Source of the DNA: Gilliamella sp. wkB178 | Lineage (GTDB): Bacteria > Pseudomonadota > Gammaproteobacteria > Enterobacterales > Orbaceae | DNA length: 64,000 nucleotides | NCBI RefSeq assembly: GCF_001690705.1 | Contig: NZ_LZGK01000014.1 | Coordinates: forward strand, 223,600-287,599 | Reading direction: 5' to 3' | Shown: positions 29,901-39,803 of the stretch, in pieces | Numbering within the stretch: position 1 is the stretch's first letter | How the letters are laid out: each line of letters opens with the position of its first letter | Notes under the pieces: model-generated | What the model saw: only the letters and a program-made list of their open reading frames with translations | Databases searched by the model: none | Told to the model about the DNA's origin: nothing | Made by a program: the position numbers and the translations under genes

Positions 29901-30989
29901 TCGGGTGGAATTAAAGCTGATAAATTAGATGCTTTGCCACATGAAAAATGGCTAACTATTGGTATTGCAAAAGAAGATAAACAAGCTCAGTTAGAACAAC
30001 TAGCTGAACAATATGAAGAAATTAAAGCTGACTTTAACAAAAAACTTGAAGCAAAACGCATTAAAATTACACAAGGTGATGATTTGCAACCTGGTGTACT
30101 CAAAATTGTTAAAGTTTATTTAGCTGTGAAACGCCAAATTCAACCAGGTGATAAAATGGCTGGTCGTCATGGTAATAAAGGGGTTATTTCTAAAATTAAT
30201 CCAATTGAAGATATGCCATATGATGATAAAGGTCGCCCGGTAGATATCGTTTTAAATCCATTAGGTGTTCCGTCTCGTATGAATATTGGACAGGTTCTAG
30301 AAACACACTTAGGTATGGCGGCTAAAGGTATTGGTCAAAAGATCGATGCAATGTTAAAAGAACAGCAAGAACTAGCTAAATTACGTGAATTTATTCAAAA
30401 AGCGTATGATCTTGGATTGGGGGCTGCACAAAAAGTTAATGTGGCTGAATTTACTGACCAAGAAGTCATGACTTTAGCACAAAACTTACGTAATGGTATG
30501 CCACTTGCAACACCAGTATTTGATGGCGCTAAAGAGCAAGAAATAAAATCATTATTAGAGCTTGGTGATTTACCAACGTCTGGTCAAATTACTTTGTATG
30601 ATGGCCGTACTGGTGAACAATTTGAACGTCCGGTAACAGTTGGTTACATGTACATGTTGAAATTAAATCACTTAGTTGATGATAAAATGCATGCCCGTTC
30701 TACTGGGTCATACAGTCTGGTTACTCAACAACCATTGGGTGGTAAAGCTCAATTTGGTGGTCAACGTTTCGGTGAGATGGAAGTGTGGGCACTAGAAGCA
30801 TATGGTGCTGCTTATACCTTACAAGAAATGTTAACGGTTAAATCAGATGACGTAAATGGCCGTACTAAGATGTATAAAAATATTGTAGATGGGGATCATC
30901 GTATGGAACCAGCGATTCCGGAATCATTTAATGTACTATTAAAAGAAATTCGTTCGCTTGGTATTAATATAGAATTGGATGAAGAGTAA
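26961..30989 (+). CDS. rpoB: RNA polymerase beta subunit
   Basis: The beta subunit of core RNA polymerase, 1342 residues, the same length as E. coli RpoB. The rifampicin-contact region (about 505-535) reads [20 protein letters not shown] and then [12 protein letters not shown], with the wild-type Gln, Asp, His and Ser at the positions most often altered in resistant strains. The [10 protein letters not shown] segment near 1065 and the C-terminal [25 protein letters not shown] are present. It lies between the attenuated rplL gap and rpoC. Confidence 0.99.
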   Translation: MVYSYTEKKRIRKNFGKRPQVLDIPYLLSIQLDSFQKFIEQDPEGQYGLEAAFRSIFPIKSYSGNAELQYVSFKMGEPVFDVKECQIRGITYSAPLRVKLRLVIYDKDAPEGTVKDIKEQDVYMGEIPLMTDNGTFVINGTERVIVSQLHRSPGVFFDSDKGKTHSSGKVLYNARIIPYRGSWLDFEFDPKDNLFARIDRRRKLPATIILRALGYDTEEILDIFFEKTNFEVGKSKLKMELVPERLRGETALFDIEAKGKVYAEKGRRITARHIRELEKDKITKIDVPVEYIVNKVLAKNYANAETGEVVALANTPISLELLVELTNAGHKKIETLFTNDLDHGSFISETLNVDSTRDRLGALVEIYRMMRPGEPPTKEAAEALFDNLFFSDERYDLSAVGRMKFNRSLGRDDIEGESVLTKGDIVDVMKKLIAIRNGHGEVDDIDHLGNRRIRSVGEMAENQFRIGLVRVERAVKERLSLGDLDALMPQDMINAKPISAAIREFFGSSQLSQFMDQNNPLSEITHKRRISALGPGGLTRERAGFEVRDVHPTHYGRVCPIETPEGPNIGLINSLAVYARTNEYGFLETPYRRVIDGVVTDEINYLSAIDESEFVIAQANSNLDDNGRFKEELVTCRLNGESGLYSPEQVHYMDVSTQQIVSVGASLIPFLEHDDANRALMGANMQRQAVPTLKAEKPFVGTGMERAVAVDSGVTAVARRGGTVQYVDASRIVVNVNADEIYAGETGIDIYNLTKYTRSNQNTCINQIPCVELGEKVERGDVLADGPSTDLGELALGQNMRVAFMPWNGYNFEDSILVSEKVVQDDRFTSIHIQELSCISRDTKLGAEEITADIPNVGEAALSKLDESGIVYIGAEVKGGDILVGKVTPKGETQLTPEEKLLRAIFGEKASDVKDTSLRVPNGVSGTVIDVQVFTRDGVQKDKRALEIEDMQLKQARKDLTEELKILEAALFARIRDVLISGGIKADKLDALPHEKWLTIGIAKEDKQAQLEQLAEQYEEIKADFNKKLEAKRIKITQGDDLQPGVLKIVKVYLAVKRQIQPGDKMAGRHGNKGVISKINPIEDMPYDDKGRPVDIVLNPLGVPSRMNIGQVLETHLGMAAKGIGQKIDAMLKEQQELAKLREFIQKAYDLGLGAAQKVNVAEFTDQEVMTLAQNLRNGMPLATPVFDGAKEQEIKSLLELGDLPTSGQITLYDGRTGEQFERPVTVGYMYMLKLNHLVDDKMHARSTGSYSLVTQQPLGGKAQFGGQRFGEMEVWALEAYGAAYTLQEMLTVKSDDVNGRTKMYKNIVDGDHRMEPAIPESFNVLLKEIRSLGINIELDEE

Positions 30990-31024
30990 TCTTTGACTAA
31001 TTCTAAATGATTTCTATTTATAGG

Positions 31025-31052
31025 GATAACTTATTAGCAATAATAAGTTATC
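31025..31052 (+). other. 12-bp hairpin with GCAA tetraloop between rpoB and rpoC
   Basis: GATAACTTATTA and TAATAAGTTATC pair perfectly around GCAA, a member of the stable GNRA tetraloop class. No T-run follows, so it is unlikely to terminate; processing or stabilisation of the rpoC mRNA is more plausible. It starts 36 nt after the rpoB stop. Confidence 0.6.
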
Positions 31053-31053
31053 T

Positions 31054-31081
31054 AATTGGTTTAACTCCATAGGAGCCAATT
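31054..31081 (+). promoter_or_regulatory. Hairpin enclosing the rpoC ribosome-binding site
   Basis: AATTGG pairs with CCAATT, and inside it CTCC pairs with the rpoC ribosome-binding site GGAG (31072-31075) around an ATA loop; a 5-nt bulge lies between the two stem parts. The stem ends directly at the rpoC GTG (31082). The structure is a prediction from complementarity by eye. Confidence 0.5.
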
Positions 31082-34000
31082 GTGAAAGACTTACTTAAGT
31101 TTCTAAAAGCACAAACAAAAACTGAAGATTTTGATGCTATCAAGATAGGCCTTGCCTCTCCAGATATGATTCGATCATGGTCTTTTGGGGAAGTTAAAAA
31201 ACCAGAAACAATCAACTATCGTACGTTTAAACCTGAACGTGATGGTTTGTTCTGTGCGCGTATTTTCGGACCTGTTAAAGATTATGAATGTTTATGTGGA
31301 AAATATAAACGTTTAAAACATCGTGGTGTGATCTGTGAAAAATGTGGTGTTGAAGTTACTCAAGCCAAAGTACGTCGTGAACGTATGGGGCATATCGAAC
31401 TTGCATCACCTACTGCACATATTTGGTTTTTAAAATCATTACCATCTCGAATTGGTTTATTACTTGATATGCCACTACGTGATATTGAACGCGTACTTTA
31501 TTTTGAATCATTTATGGTTCTAGATGGTGGTATGACTAATTTAGAACGTGGTCAGATTTTAACTGAAGAACAGTATTTAGATGCGTTAGAAGAGTTTGGT
31601 GATGAGTTTGATGCACGTATGGGTGCGGAAGCTATTCAAGAATTATTGTGTAATATTGATGTACAGTCTGAATGTGAAATACTACGTGATGAACTAGCTA
31701 CCACGAATTCAGAAACTAAACGCAAGAAATTAACCAAACGCATTAAGATCATTGAAGCATTTATCCAATCAGAAAATAAACCTGAATGGATGATTTTAAA
31801 TGTATTACCGGTGTTGCCACCTGATTTACGTCCATTAGTGCCACTTGATGGTGGCCGTTTTGCAACCTCAGATTTGAATGACCTTTATCGTCGGGTAATT
31901 AACCGTAATAACCGTTTAAAACGTTTATTAGATCTAGCTGCACCAGATATTATCGTACGTAACGAAAAACGTATGTTACAAGAATCTGTTGATGCCTTAT
32001 TAGATAATGGTCGCCGTGGTCGAGCAATCACTGGTTCAAACAAACGACCATTAAAATCACTTGCCGATATGATTAAAGGTAAGCAAGGTCGTTTCCGTCA
32101 AAACTTATTAGGAAAACGTGTTGATTATTCAGGCCGTTCAGTAATTACAGTGGGGCCATACTTACGACTACACCAATGTGGTTTACCGAAAAAAATGGCG
32201 CTGGAATTATTCAAACCATTTATTTATGGCAAATTGGAACGTCGTGGTTATGCCACAACCATTAAAGCAGCTAAAAAAATGGTTGAACGTGAAGATGCAA
32301 TAGTTTGGGATATTTTAGATGAAGTCATCCGTGAACATCCTGTATTGCTTAACCGTGCACCAACGTTACATAGATTAGGTATTCAAGCGTTTGAACCAAT
32401 CTTAATTGAAGGTAAAGCGATTCAATTACATCCATTAGTGTGTGCGGCATTTAATGCTGACTTCGATGGTGACCAAATGGCAGTTCACGTACCATTAACT
32501 CTAGAAGCACAATTAGAAGCGCGGGCGTTAATGATGTCAACTAATAACATTCTTTCACCTGCGAGTGGTGAGCCTATTATCGTGCCTTCACAGGATGTGG
32601 TATTAGGTCTTTATTATATGACTCGTGATAAAATTAATGCTAAAGGTGAAGGCATGATCCTAACCGGTCCGAAAGAAGCGGAAAAACTATATCGCTTGGG
32701 GTTGGTAGAGTTGCATGCAAAAGTTAAAGTACGTATTACTGAAAATCATCGTAATGCTGTTGGCGAATGGGAAGAAACAACATCAGTGATTGATACCACT
32801 GTTGGCCGAGCTATTTTATGGCTAATCATGCCGAAAGGTATGAACTTCTCAGTAATTAACCAACCACTCGGTAAAAAAGCCATTTCACGGATCTTAAATA
32901 TCTGTTATCGCCAATTGGGTATGAAAGAAACTGTTATTTTGGCTGACCAAATTATGTATACCGGGTTTGCTTATGCAGCACGTTCTGGGGTATCGGTTGG
33001 TATTGATGATATGGAAATTCCTGCGAAAAAAATACAGATCATCAATGAAGCTGAAATTGAAGTTGCTGAAATTCAGGAACAATTCCAATCTGGTTTAGTT
33101 ACGGCTGGTGAACGTTATAACAAAGTTATCGATATTTGGGCGGCAGCCAATGAACGTGTTGCTAAAGCGATGATGGATAACTTATCAACCGAGAAAGTAA
33201 TCAACCGTGAAGGTAAAGAAGAAGTTCAATCTTCTTTCAATAGCATTTATATGATGGCCGACTCTGGTGCTCGTGGTTCTGCTGCTCAGATTCGTCAGTT
33301 AGCAGGTATGCGTGGTTTGATGGCGAAACCAGATGGTTCTATTATTGAAACACCTATCACAGCAAACTTCCGTGAAGGATTGAACGTACTTCAGTACTTC
33401 ATTTCAACTCATGGTGCGCGTAAAGGTCTTGCTGATACAGCATTAAAAACAGCTAACTCTGGTTATTTAACCCGTCGTTTAGTTGACGTAGCCCAAGATT
33501 TAGTAGTTATTGAAGATGACTGTGGCACTTTAGAAGGTGTGGTAATGACACCAGTTATTGAAGGTGGTGATGTTAAAGAACCTTTACGTGAACGCGTATT
33601 AGGACGAGTCACTGCTGAAGATGTGTTAAAACCAGGCAGTGCTGATGTTTTAATCCCACGCAATACCTTACTTGATGAAGGATACTGTGACTTACTTGAA
33701 GCCGAATCTATTGACAGTGTAAAAGTTCGCTCTGTAGTGTCTTGTGATACTGATTTTGGTGTTTGTGCTAAATGTTATGGTCGTGACTTAGCTCGTGGTC
33801 ACTTGGTGAATAAAGGTGAAGCCATCGGTGTTATTGCTGCGCAATCAATCGGCGAACCAGGTACACAGTTAACCATGCGTACGTTCCATATTGGTGGTGC
33901 GGCGTCTAGAGCGGCTGCTGAATCCAGTATTCAGGTTAAAAATAAAGGTAGTATTAAATTAGCTAATGCTAAATTTGTGATTAACCCAGATAAGAAATTA

Positions 34001-35299
34001 GTTATTACTTCACGTAATGCGGAATTGACTATTATCGATGATCTTGGTCGAATGAAAGAGACTTATAAAGTTCCTTATGGTTCGATCTTGACTAAAGGTA
34101 ATGGCGTCGCGGTTAATGCTGGAGAAACCATTGCTAACTGGGATCCACATACTATGCCAGTTATCTCTGAAGCCAAAGGTTTTGTTCGCTTTGTAGATAT
34201 GGTTGATGGTCAAACTATAACCCGTCAAACTGACGAATTAACTGGCTTATCATCTATCGCTATATTAGACGTGGCTGAGCGTACAGGTGTTGGTAAAGAT
34301 TTACGTCCGGCAATCAAAATTGTCGATGCCAAAGGTAAAGATGTTTACGTTCCTGGTTCAGAAATGCTAGCACAATACTTTTTACCAGGTAAAGCATTAG
34401 TACAGTTAGAAGATGGTGCTGAAATCAACGTCGGTGATACTCTTGCGCGTATACCGCAAGCATCTGTTGGTACTAAAGATATTACCGGTGGTTTACCACG
34501 AGTTGCTGACTTGTTTGAAGCGCGTAAACCGAAAGAACCGGCAATTCTTGCAGAAATTGACGGTATTATCTCATTTGGTAAAGAAACTAAAGGCAAACGT
34601 CGCTTAATTATCACTCCTTTAGATGGTAGTGAACCATACGAAGAGATGATTCCGAAATGGCGTCAACTTAACGTATTTGAAGGTGAACAAGTTGGTCGTG
34701 GTGACGTGATTTCTGATGGTCCTGAATCAGCACATGACATTTTACGCTTACGTGGTGTGAATGCAGTAACTCGTTATATTGTTAACGAAGTTCAAGAAGT
34801 TTATCGTCTACAAGGTGTAAAAATTAACGATAAACACATTGAAGTTATTGTTCGTCAAATGTTACGTAAAGCAACGGTTATTCATCCGGGTGGTTCTCGT
34901 TTACTTGACGGTGAGCAACTTGAAGTTTCACGCTTGAAGATTATTAATCGTGAACTTGAAGCACAAGGTAAAGAGCCAATTGTTTACTTGCATGATTTAT
35001 TAGGTATAACTAAAGCATCATTAACAACTGAATCGTTTATCTCTGCGGCATCATTCCAAGAAACGACTCGTGTGTTAACTGAAGCCGCGGTTGCAGGTAA
35101 AGCCGACGAATTACGTGGATTGAAAGAAAACGTAATTGTTGGTCGCTTAATCCCAGCGGGTACAGGTTATGCTTACCATAAAGAACGTTTACGTAAACGA
35201 ACAATGCCATCTAATGATGAACAGCAATCAACTATTTCGGCAGAGGAAGCAACAGCTAATTTGGCTGAGTTACTAAATTCTGCTGATGAAAATCAATAG
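31082..35299 (+). CDS. rpoC: RNA polymerase beta' subunit
   Basis: The catalytic beta' subunit, 1405 residues (1407 in E. coli). The N-terminal zinc site is [20 protein letters not shown] (about 70-88), the catalytic Mg-binding loop is [12 protein letters not shown] (about 458-469), and the second zinc site is [13 protein letters not shown]. The bridge and trigger regions ([31 protein letters not shown]) are standard. Translation starts at GTG, with a GGAG site 6 nt away that sits in a predicted hairpin. A strong terminator follows. Confidence 0.99.
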   Translation: MKDLLKFLKAQTKTEDFDAIKIGLASPDMIRSWSFGEVKKPETINYRTFKPERDGLFCARIFGPVKDYECLCGKYKRLKHRGVICEKCGVEVTQAKVRRERMGHIELASPTAHIWFLKSLPSRIGLLLDMPLRDIERVLYFESFMVLDGGMTNLERGQILTEEQYLDALEEFGDEFDARMGAEAIQELLCNIDVQSECEILRDELATTNSETKRKKLTKRIKIIEAFIQSENKPEWMILNVLPVLPPDLRPLVPLDGGRFATSDLNDLYRRVINRNNRLKRLLDLAAPDIIVRNEKRMLQESVDALLDNGRRGRAITGSNKRPLKSLADMIKGKQGRFRQNLLGKRVDYSGRSVITVGPYLRLHQCGLPKKMALELFKPFIYGKLERRGYATTIKAAKKMVEREDAIVWDILDEVIREHPVLLNRAPTLHRLGIQAFEPILIEGKAIQLHPLVCAAFNADFDGDQMAVHVPLTLEAQLEARALMMSTNNILSPASGEPIIVPSQDVVLGLYYMTRDKINAKGEGMILTGPKEAEKLYRLGLVELHAKVKVRITENHRNAVGEWEETTSVIDTTVGRAILWLIMPKGMNFSVINQPLGKKAISRILNICYRQLGMKETVILADQIMYTGFAYAARSGVSVGIDDMEIPAKKIQIINEAEIEVAEIQEQFQSGLVTAGERYNKVIDIWAAANERVAKAMMDNLSTEKVINREGKEEVQSSFNSIYMMADSGARGSAAQIRQLAGMRGLMAKPDGSIIETPITANFREGLNVLQYFISTHGARKGLADTALKTANSGYLTRRLVDVAQDLVVIEDDCGTLEGVVMTPVIEGGDVKEPLRERVLGRVTAEDVLKPGSADVLIPRNTLLDEGYCDLLEAESIDSVKVRSVVSCDTDFGVCAKCYGRDLARGHLVNKGEAIGVIAAQSIGEPGTQLTMRTFHIGGAASRAAAESSIQVKNKGSIKLANAKFVINPDKKLVITSRNAELTIIDDLGRMKETYKVPYGSILTKGNGVAVNAGETIANWDPHTMPVISEAKGFVRFVDMVDGQTITRQTDELTGLSSIAILDVAERTGVGKDLRPAIKIVDAKGKDVYVPGSEMLAQYFLPGKALVQLEDGAEINVGDTLARIPQASVGTKDITGGLPRVADLFEARKPKEPAILAEIDGIISFGKETKGKRRLIITPLDGSEPYEEMIPKWRQLNVFEGEQVGRGDVISDGPESAHDILRLRGVNAVTRYIVNEVQEVYRLQGVKINDKHIEVIVRQMLRKATVIHPGGSRLLDGEQLEVSRLKIINRELEAQGKEPIVYLHDLLGITKASLTTESFISAASFQETTRVLTEAAVAGKADELRGLKENVIVGRLIPAGTGYAYHKERLRKRTMPSNDEQQSTISAEEATANLAELLNSADENQ

Positions 35300-35321
35300 A
35301 CCTAACTCAGGTTTTGTTTAT

Positions 35322-35352
35322 AAAATAGCACGCATAGACGTGCTATTTTTTT
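35322..35352 (+). terminator. Rho-independent terminator of rplKAJL-rpoBC
   Basis: AAATAGCACG and CGTGCTATTT pair over 10 bp around a 6-nt loop, followed by TTTTG, 24 nt after the rpoC stop. Confidence 0.92.
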
Positions 35353-35384
35353 GTCTATTATTTGTATATCAAAAGGAGATTTGT

Positions 35385-35696
35385 ATGTATATTGTCATGA
35401 ATCGCTTTAAAATTAAACGTGGTAGTGAGGATGCTTTTATTGAAATATGGCGTAACCGCGAAACACATTTGAATGAAATGAAAGGTTTTAATCGCTTTTA
35501 TTTTTTACAAGGAAAAACAGAACAAGAATATACTTTATTTTCATCATTTGCTGAGTGGGAAACCAAAGCAGATTTTGAAGCGTGGGTAAATTCTGAACAG
35601 TTTCATGCAACACATAGAAATACCAGTAGTCGGCCAAATAATAGAGATATTTACTTTGAACCAGCTGAACTAGAGTTTTTTGATGTCATTTTGTAA
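35385..35696 (+). CDS. Antibiotic biosynthesis monooxygenase (ABM) fold protein
   Basis: A 103-residue protein of the dimeric ferredoxin-like ABM superfamily. MYIVMNRFKIKRGSEDAF, FNRFYFLQGK and the WETKADFEAWVNSEQFHATH segment are the usual ABM pattern. Family members include haem-degrading IsdG/HmoB-like enzymes and small quinone monooxygenases; the His in FHATH could contact haem, but I cannot assign a reaction. The ATG at 35385 has a strong AAAAGGAG site; an in-frame upstream start would lie inside rpoC and is rejected. It stands between the rpoC terminator and the AGCS transporter gene. Confidence 0.82.
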   Translation: MYIVMNRFKIKRGSEDAFIEIWRNRETHLNEMKGFNRFYFLQGKTEQEYTLFSSFAEWETKADFEAWVNSEQFHATHRNTSSRPNNRDIYFEPAELEFFDVIL

Positions 35697-35752
35697 TATT
35701 CATTAATAAGAATTATTTTGGGTATCATTTATAAAAATAATAAGGGATATAA

Positions 35753-37315
35753 GTGGACGAGATATTTAATTTTATTAATCAGTTTTTTGCCTTCCTAGCG
35801 CCTATTACTGATGCAATTTGGGATTTTCCAACTAATTTAACTTGGTATCGAGAAATTCCGATTCTAGGGCAATTTTCTTTTCCTGTTATTTTATTAATTG
35901 GTGTCGGCATTTACTTTACGATTCGGACCAAATTTATTCAAAGTTTGAGTTTTCGCCCGGCAATTAAAATTATGTTAGCAAGGCAACCATCAAAACAAGG
36001 CATTAGTGCCATTGGTTCATTTATGCTAGGTCTTGCAATGCGAGCGGGCCCAGGAAATATTGTTGGGATCACTGGGGCTATCTCGATTGGTGGTCCAGGC
36101 GCTCTATTTTGGATGTGGATTGCCGCTTTTTTTGGTATGGCATCAGCTTTTATGGAATCCGTATTAGCACAGCTTTTTAAAGAGAAGAAAAACGATGAAT
36201 ATGTAGGCGGATTACCTTTTTATGGTAAACGAATTCTAGGTAATAAACGTTTTGTCGGTATCTTTTTATCGTGTTTATTCATTTTCTATGCACTTTTCAA
36301 TATTCCGGCACAAACTTTCAATGTGTTTTCTGCGATTGGTGCTATTGCTGAAGCTGCTACTGGTGAAGTGTATAGTCGTCAATCAACGCTCTATTATACC
36401 ATTGCTGCTTTACTTGTAATTACTTGCGCTTTTATTATTTTTGGTGGTATTCGTCGGGTAGTGGCATACTCGGATCTGCTAGTGCCACTTAAAGCAATTA
36501 TCTTTTGTGGAATGTCAGTTATTATTATTTTGATTAATTTTCCACTTATTCCCTATTTTTTTAAGGAAGTAATTGTGGGTGCGTTTTTACCTCATGCAAT
36601 TTTCGGAGGAACAATTGGCACGGCGTTAGCTCAAGGTGTTAAGCGGGGATTGATGTCAAATGAAGCCGGACAGGGTACCATTACTATGGCAGCAGCAGTT
36701 GCCAATAACCGTCACCCTTGTGAACAAGGCTTAGTTCAAAGTTTTGGTGTCTTTTTTGACACCATGGTAATTTGTACAGCGACAGGTTTTATTGTAGTCA
36801 TGGCACACGTTTGGACCGGATACACTGATGGAGCCATGTGGGAATCCGTGCGCGCATCTAAAATTGGTCTCTATCTTACTTCAGTTAAAGAGCTTGCCCC
36901 TAATGGTATCGCAACAGCTGTTGAAATTATTATGTGTACCTGCTATGGACTATTTGCTTTTACTACCTTACTCGGAATGATTTCATTCGCCGAAATTTCA
37001 GCAAATTTTATTTCCAAAAAATACCGTTTTATTTTGGTGATTCGTATTTTGGGATCACTTATCTTTGTTCCTTTTGGGGCGTTAACAATTTTAGCCGGAC
37101 TTGAATTGGGTAATTTATGGTATATCTCAGATTTAATGAATATCATTATGGTCTATCTAAATATCCCATTATTGCTTCTTGGGTTACCTTTTGTTTTAAA
37201 AGCTATGGCGCATTATCGTAAAACCAATGGTGCTAAATTTGTCTCCAAAGAGTTTGGCTTTGAAACGGAATGTTGGGTGGAAGATCAAGAGTTTAAACAT
37301 GATAAATTGAACTGA
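35753..37315 (+). CDS. Sodium:alanine/glycine symporter (AGCS family)
   Basis: An inner-membrane amino-acid:cation symporter with about 11 helices. The signature PGNIVGITGAISIGGPGALFWMW and GVKRGLMSNEAGQGTI are diagnostic of the AGCS (AlsT/DagA/YaaJ) family. At 520 residues it is slightly longer than the typical 450-490, with an extended N-terminus and a charged C-terminal tail. Translation starts at GTG with AAGGGA upstream. Alanine or glycine is the usual substrate; the exact specificity cannot be read from the sequence. Confidence 0.88.
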   Translation: MDEIFNFINQFFAFLAPITDAIWDFPTNLTWYREIPILGQFSFPVILLIGVGIYFTIRTKFIQSLSFRPAIKIMLARQPSKQGISAIGSFMLGLAMRAGPGNIVGITGAISIGGPGALFWMWIAAFFGMASAFMESVLAQLFKEKKNDEYVGGLPFYGKRILGNKRFVGIFLSCLFIFYALFNIPAQTFNVFSAIGAIAEAATGEVYSRQSTLYYTIAALLVITCAFIIFGGIRRVVAYSDLLVPLKAIIFCGMSVIIILINFPLIPYFFKEVIVGAFLPHAIFGGTIGTALAQGVKRGLMSNEAGQGTITMAAAVANNRHPCEQGLVQSFGVFFDTMVICTATGFIVVMAHVWTGYTDGAMWESVRASKIGLYLTSVKELAPNGIATAVEIIMCTCYGLFAFTTLLGMISFAEISANFISKKYRFILVIRILGSLIFVPFGALTILAGLELGNLWYISDLMNIIMVYLNIPLLLLGLPFVLKAMAHYRKTNGAKFVSKEFGFETECWVEDQEFKHDKLN

Positions 37316-37532
37316 TATTGTATTACAAATGGTCTTAGCTGTTTTGTATATTCACAATGTGCTTAAAGTTGAAAACAGACTATATTCTCATCAGTTTTAA
37401 AATTAATAAGAAATAGTTTGTTTTAGATTTAGAAATACTGGGACAGAGGAATGATAAATTTAATTAAATCTTGATATAATTATTTATCTTTCCTTAAACT
37501 GCTTAATAATTTATTAACTATTAGGGCTTACC

Positions 37533-38132
37533 ATGAAATTAAAACCAATTTATATCCTTCTTGCGTTAGTTATTGTGGGTGCATTTGTTTTTTTCAATAA
37601 CTATAACAATATTCAAACTCAAGACGAAAAAGTAGCGGCGTCATGGGCTGAAGTACTTAACCAGTATAAACGTCGTGCTGATCTAGTTCCTAATTTAGTT
37701 AATACCGTAAAAGGTTATGCTGAACACGAAAAAACAGTGCTAACCGAAGTAACTGAAGCACGAGCTAAAGTCGGTTCTATTCAGATTAATGCAGAACAGC
37801 TTTCGGATCCTACAATATTTGCGAAGTTCCAACAGGCACAATCTGAATTAAGTACTGCTTTAAGTCACCTAATTGCGGTTAGTGAAAATTATCCAAAACT
37901 TCAAGCCGATAATCTCTTTCAAGATCTAATGAGCCAACTAGAAGGCACCGAAAATCGTATCACCGTTGCTCGTGGTCGGTACATTGAAACAGTGCAAGCT
38001 TTTAACACCTATATTCGTAAGTTACCAACTAAATGGGTAGCAGACATGTTAGGTCAGCAACCGAAGCAACAATTTACTGTCGATAATGAAAAACAAATAT
38101 CGGATGCGCCTGCAGTTAGTTTTGGGCAGTAA
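37533..38132 (+). CDS. lemA: LemA family membrane-anchored protein
   Basis: A 199-residue protein with one N-terminal transmembrane helix (about 5-21) and a periplasm- or cytosol-facing coiled helical domain. The blocks VAASWAEVLNQYKRRADLVPNLVNTVKGYA and FQDLMSQLEGTENRITVARGRYIE are the LemA signature. The function of the family is unsettled. It precedes a TPM-domain protein by 5 nt, a pairing common in bacteria and suggesting a shared complex. Confidence 0.93.
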   Translation: MKLKPIYILLALVIVGAFVFFNNYNNIQTQDEKVAASWAEVLNQYKRRADLVPNLVNTVKGYAEHEKTVLTEVTEARAKVGSIQINAEQLSDPTIFAKFQQAQSELSTALSHLIAVSENYPKLQADNLFQDLMSQLEGTENRITVARGRYIETVQAFNTYIRKLPTKWVADMLGQQPKQQFTVDNEKQISDAPAVSFGQ

Positions 38133-38137
38133 AGTTA

Positions 38138-39046
38138 ATGAAAAGGTATTTGGCAATTAGTTTTCTGTTAATAATCAGCTGGTGTAGCTACGGCTTAACT
38201 GATATTCCTGCTTTGCACCAGCGGGTTATTGATACAACTAATACATTAACCTCAACGCAACTACTTAATTTAGAGTTAAGTATAACCGAATTTGAAAAAA
38301 CAAGAACAGATGGCGCCCAAATTATAGTATTAATGACTGCTAAACTCGATAATGAAACCATTGAACAATATGCTGAACGAGTGTTTAGAACATGGGGTAT
38401 AGGTAGAAAAGGTCTGGATAATGGCATTTTATTACTGATTGCCAAGGATGACAGGCGAATGCGTATTGAAGTTGGTTATGGATTGGAAGGCACGATTACG
38501 GATTTAGTAGCTAGCCATATTATTCGAGAACAATTAACCCCACAGTTTAAACAAAATAATTATTATCAAGGTATCAATAATGCCATTATTGCATTGAAAA
38601 AAGCCTTAGCCAACTCCGAAGAACAAGAACAAAGTCGGATTGATGATCTTAAAGCGGATAAATATGCTGAAGATTATTCTCAATGGGTTGGTTTATCTTT
38701 TATTGTCTGTTTTATCTTTGCTCGCTTTGTATTTGCAACTTTAGTTAAACGGGTATTGGCTACTGGAATATTGAATGGTATTTCTATGACTGGATTCGAA
38801 TTATGGAACGGCTATTCATTATTCGAACAACCAGAAATTTTACTAATGAATGTTATTTCAAGTGCGATTATATGTTTATTAATCTATGGGTTTCTTTTTT
38901 TAACCAAAGCACGAAGTAATCGTAATGATGATAATGATCATTTTTCTGGTGGTAGTTTTGGCGGAGGTTCCAGTAGTGGCTCTGATAGCTTTAGTGGTGG
39001 AGGCGGTGGTCGTAGCGGCGGCGGCGGTGCATCGGGTAGCTGGTAA
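38138..39046 (+). CDS. TPM-domain protein of the YgcG family
   Basis: A 302-residue protein with a Sec signal peptide (about 1-20), a TPM_phosphatase domain (about 27-150; RVIDTTNTLT, RTDGAQIIVLM, GLDNGILLLIAKDDRRMRIEVGYGLEG), then two or three transmembrane segments (about 180-270) and a Gly/Ser-rich tail ending GGGASGSW. This layout matches YgcG/YdjH-like proteins encoded next to LemA. The TPM name derives from a proposed phosphatase activity in plants and is not evidence of catalysis here. It is translationally close to lemA. Confidence 0.88.
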   Translation: MKRYLAISFLLIISWCSYGLTDIPALHQRVIDTTNTLTSTQLLNLELSITEFEKTRTDGAQIIVLMTAKLDNETIEQYAERVFRTWGIGRKGLDNGILLLIAKDDRRMRIEVGYGLEGTITDLVASHIIREQLTPQFKQNNYYQGINNAIIALKKALANSEEQEQSRIDDLKADKYAEDYSQWVGLSFIVCFIFARFVFATLVKRVLATGILNGISMTGFELWNGYSLFEQPEILLMNVISSAIICLLIYGFLFLTKARSNRNDDNDHFSGGSFGGGSSSGSDSFSGGGGGRSGGGGASGSW

Positions 39047-39227
39047 ATTAAAAAATAGTTAATTTTAAACTTAGTGATTTTATTCTTAATTATATTTTTG
39101 TTGAGATTATTCACTTTTTTTCTATTATTGAATCACAATGAATTCATTTTTATTGATTAAATGTGTCAATTAAGTAGTAAAAATAGTAATTTTATTGTGT
39201 ATCTATATGCTTATTTATACTTCATTT

Positions 39228-39243
39228 TATGATCCAAATCACA
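39228..39243. promoter_or_regulatory. Candidate CRP site
   Basis: TATGATCCAAATCACA matches TGTGATCTAGATCACA at 13 of 16 positions and keeps both half-site cores (TGATC, TCACA with one change). Its centre lies near -52 relative to the expected start of the adjacent promoter. CRP control would fit a catabolic operon. Confidence 0.6.
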
Positions 39244-39253
39244 AAATTAAAAA

Positions 39254-39281
39254 TTGATTATATCCAATAAACTGCGATATT
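39254..39281 (+). promoter_or_regulatory. Candidate sigma-70 promoter of the SFCGS operon
   Basis: TTGATT (39254-39259) and GATATT (39276-39281) are 16 nt apart, just downstream of the CRP-like site. The match is only fair, as expected for an activated promoter. Confidence 0.4.
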
Positions 39282-39426
39282 CATTAATACAATTCTAACT
39301 TATTACAGTATTTAACCCAATTTATAATAAATTTCCTGTTGGTGATGGAAAAAGTCTCTATCCACATCAGTTCATGTTTAATTTACGCTTAAGTAATCTT
39401 AAAAAACAAAAAAAATTGTATTTAGT

Positions 39427-39756
39427 ATGAAACAAATAAAATTTCGAATGATCGAAGACAACCTTAAACCTGAATTAGTAACAGAACAAACTATTAAAAT
39501 TATTAATAATTGGTTAGCGGAACATAAAATTACTCAAGATGAAGTACAAAAAGCAATGTTATTTTCACATGTTAAAGCTATGGTTGAAAGAGCCAAAACA
39601 TTAGAAAAAATACCAGAAGTAGATCCGACATTGTTTGCAGAAATATCAGAAGAATCCTTAGAGTTAGCACGTAAAACTGTGAAATTGTTTGATAACTTAC
39701 CAATGGAAGAGGCTTATTTATTGGCAGTTCATTATGAAGTGGCCAAAGCAAATTAA
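39427..39756 (+). CDS. Stand-alone PRD-domain protein
   Basis: A 109-residue protein consisting of little more than one PTS regulation domain (PRD). Both expected histidine positions are present: His48 in MLFSHVKAMVERAK and His102 in YLLAVHYEV. PRDs are phosphorylated by HPr or EIIB in larger activators and antiterminators; here there is no nucleic-acid-binding domain, so it may act as a separate phospho-switch for the transporter or the operon regulator. It corresponds to the PRD family of the EF_0829 type. No clear ribosome-binding site precedes the ATG, which suggests low expression or an alternative leader. It is the first gene of the operon. Confidence 0.8.
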   Translation: MKQIKFRMIEDNLKPELVTEQTIKIINNWLAEHKITQDEVQKAMLFSHVKAMVERAKTLEKIPEVDPTLFAEISEESLELARKTVKLFDNLPMEEAYLLAVHYEVAKAN

Positions 39757-39803
39757 AAATAATACTAAACTTTTAAAAAACAATAATTAATAGGAGAAAC
39801 TTT

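Larger units (their letters stand above)
39047..39426 (+). promoter_or_regulatory. 380-nt AT-rich intergenic leader before the SFCGS operon
   Basis: No gene of 30 codons or more with a credible ribosome-binding site was found here. The region holds a CRP-like site (39228-39243), a candidate promoter (39254-39281) and roughly 140 nt of putative leader RNA with no clear terminator or antiterminator hairpin. It is the longest protein-gene-free gap in the window outside the rRNA leader, and is where control of the carbohydrate operon is expected. Confidence 0.6.

Noticed and set aside
39290..39426. Possible RAT/terminator pair for RNA antitermination before the PRD gene
   Set aside because: No antiterminator-type hairpin overlapping a terminator was found, and the regulator has DNA-binding HTH domains rather than an RNA-binding CAT domain.
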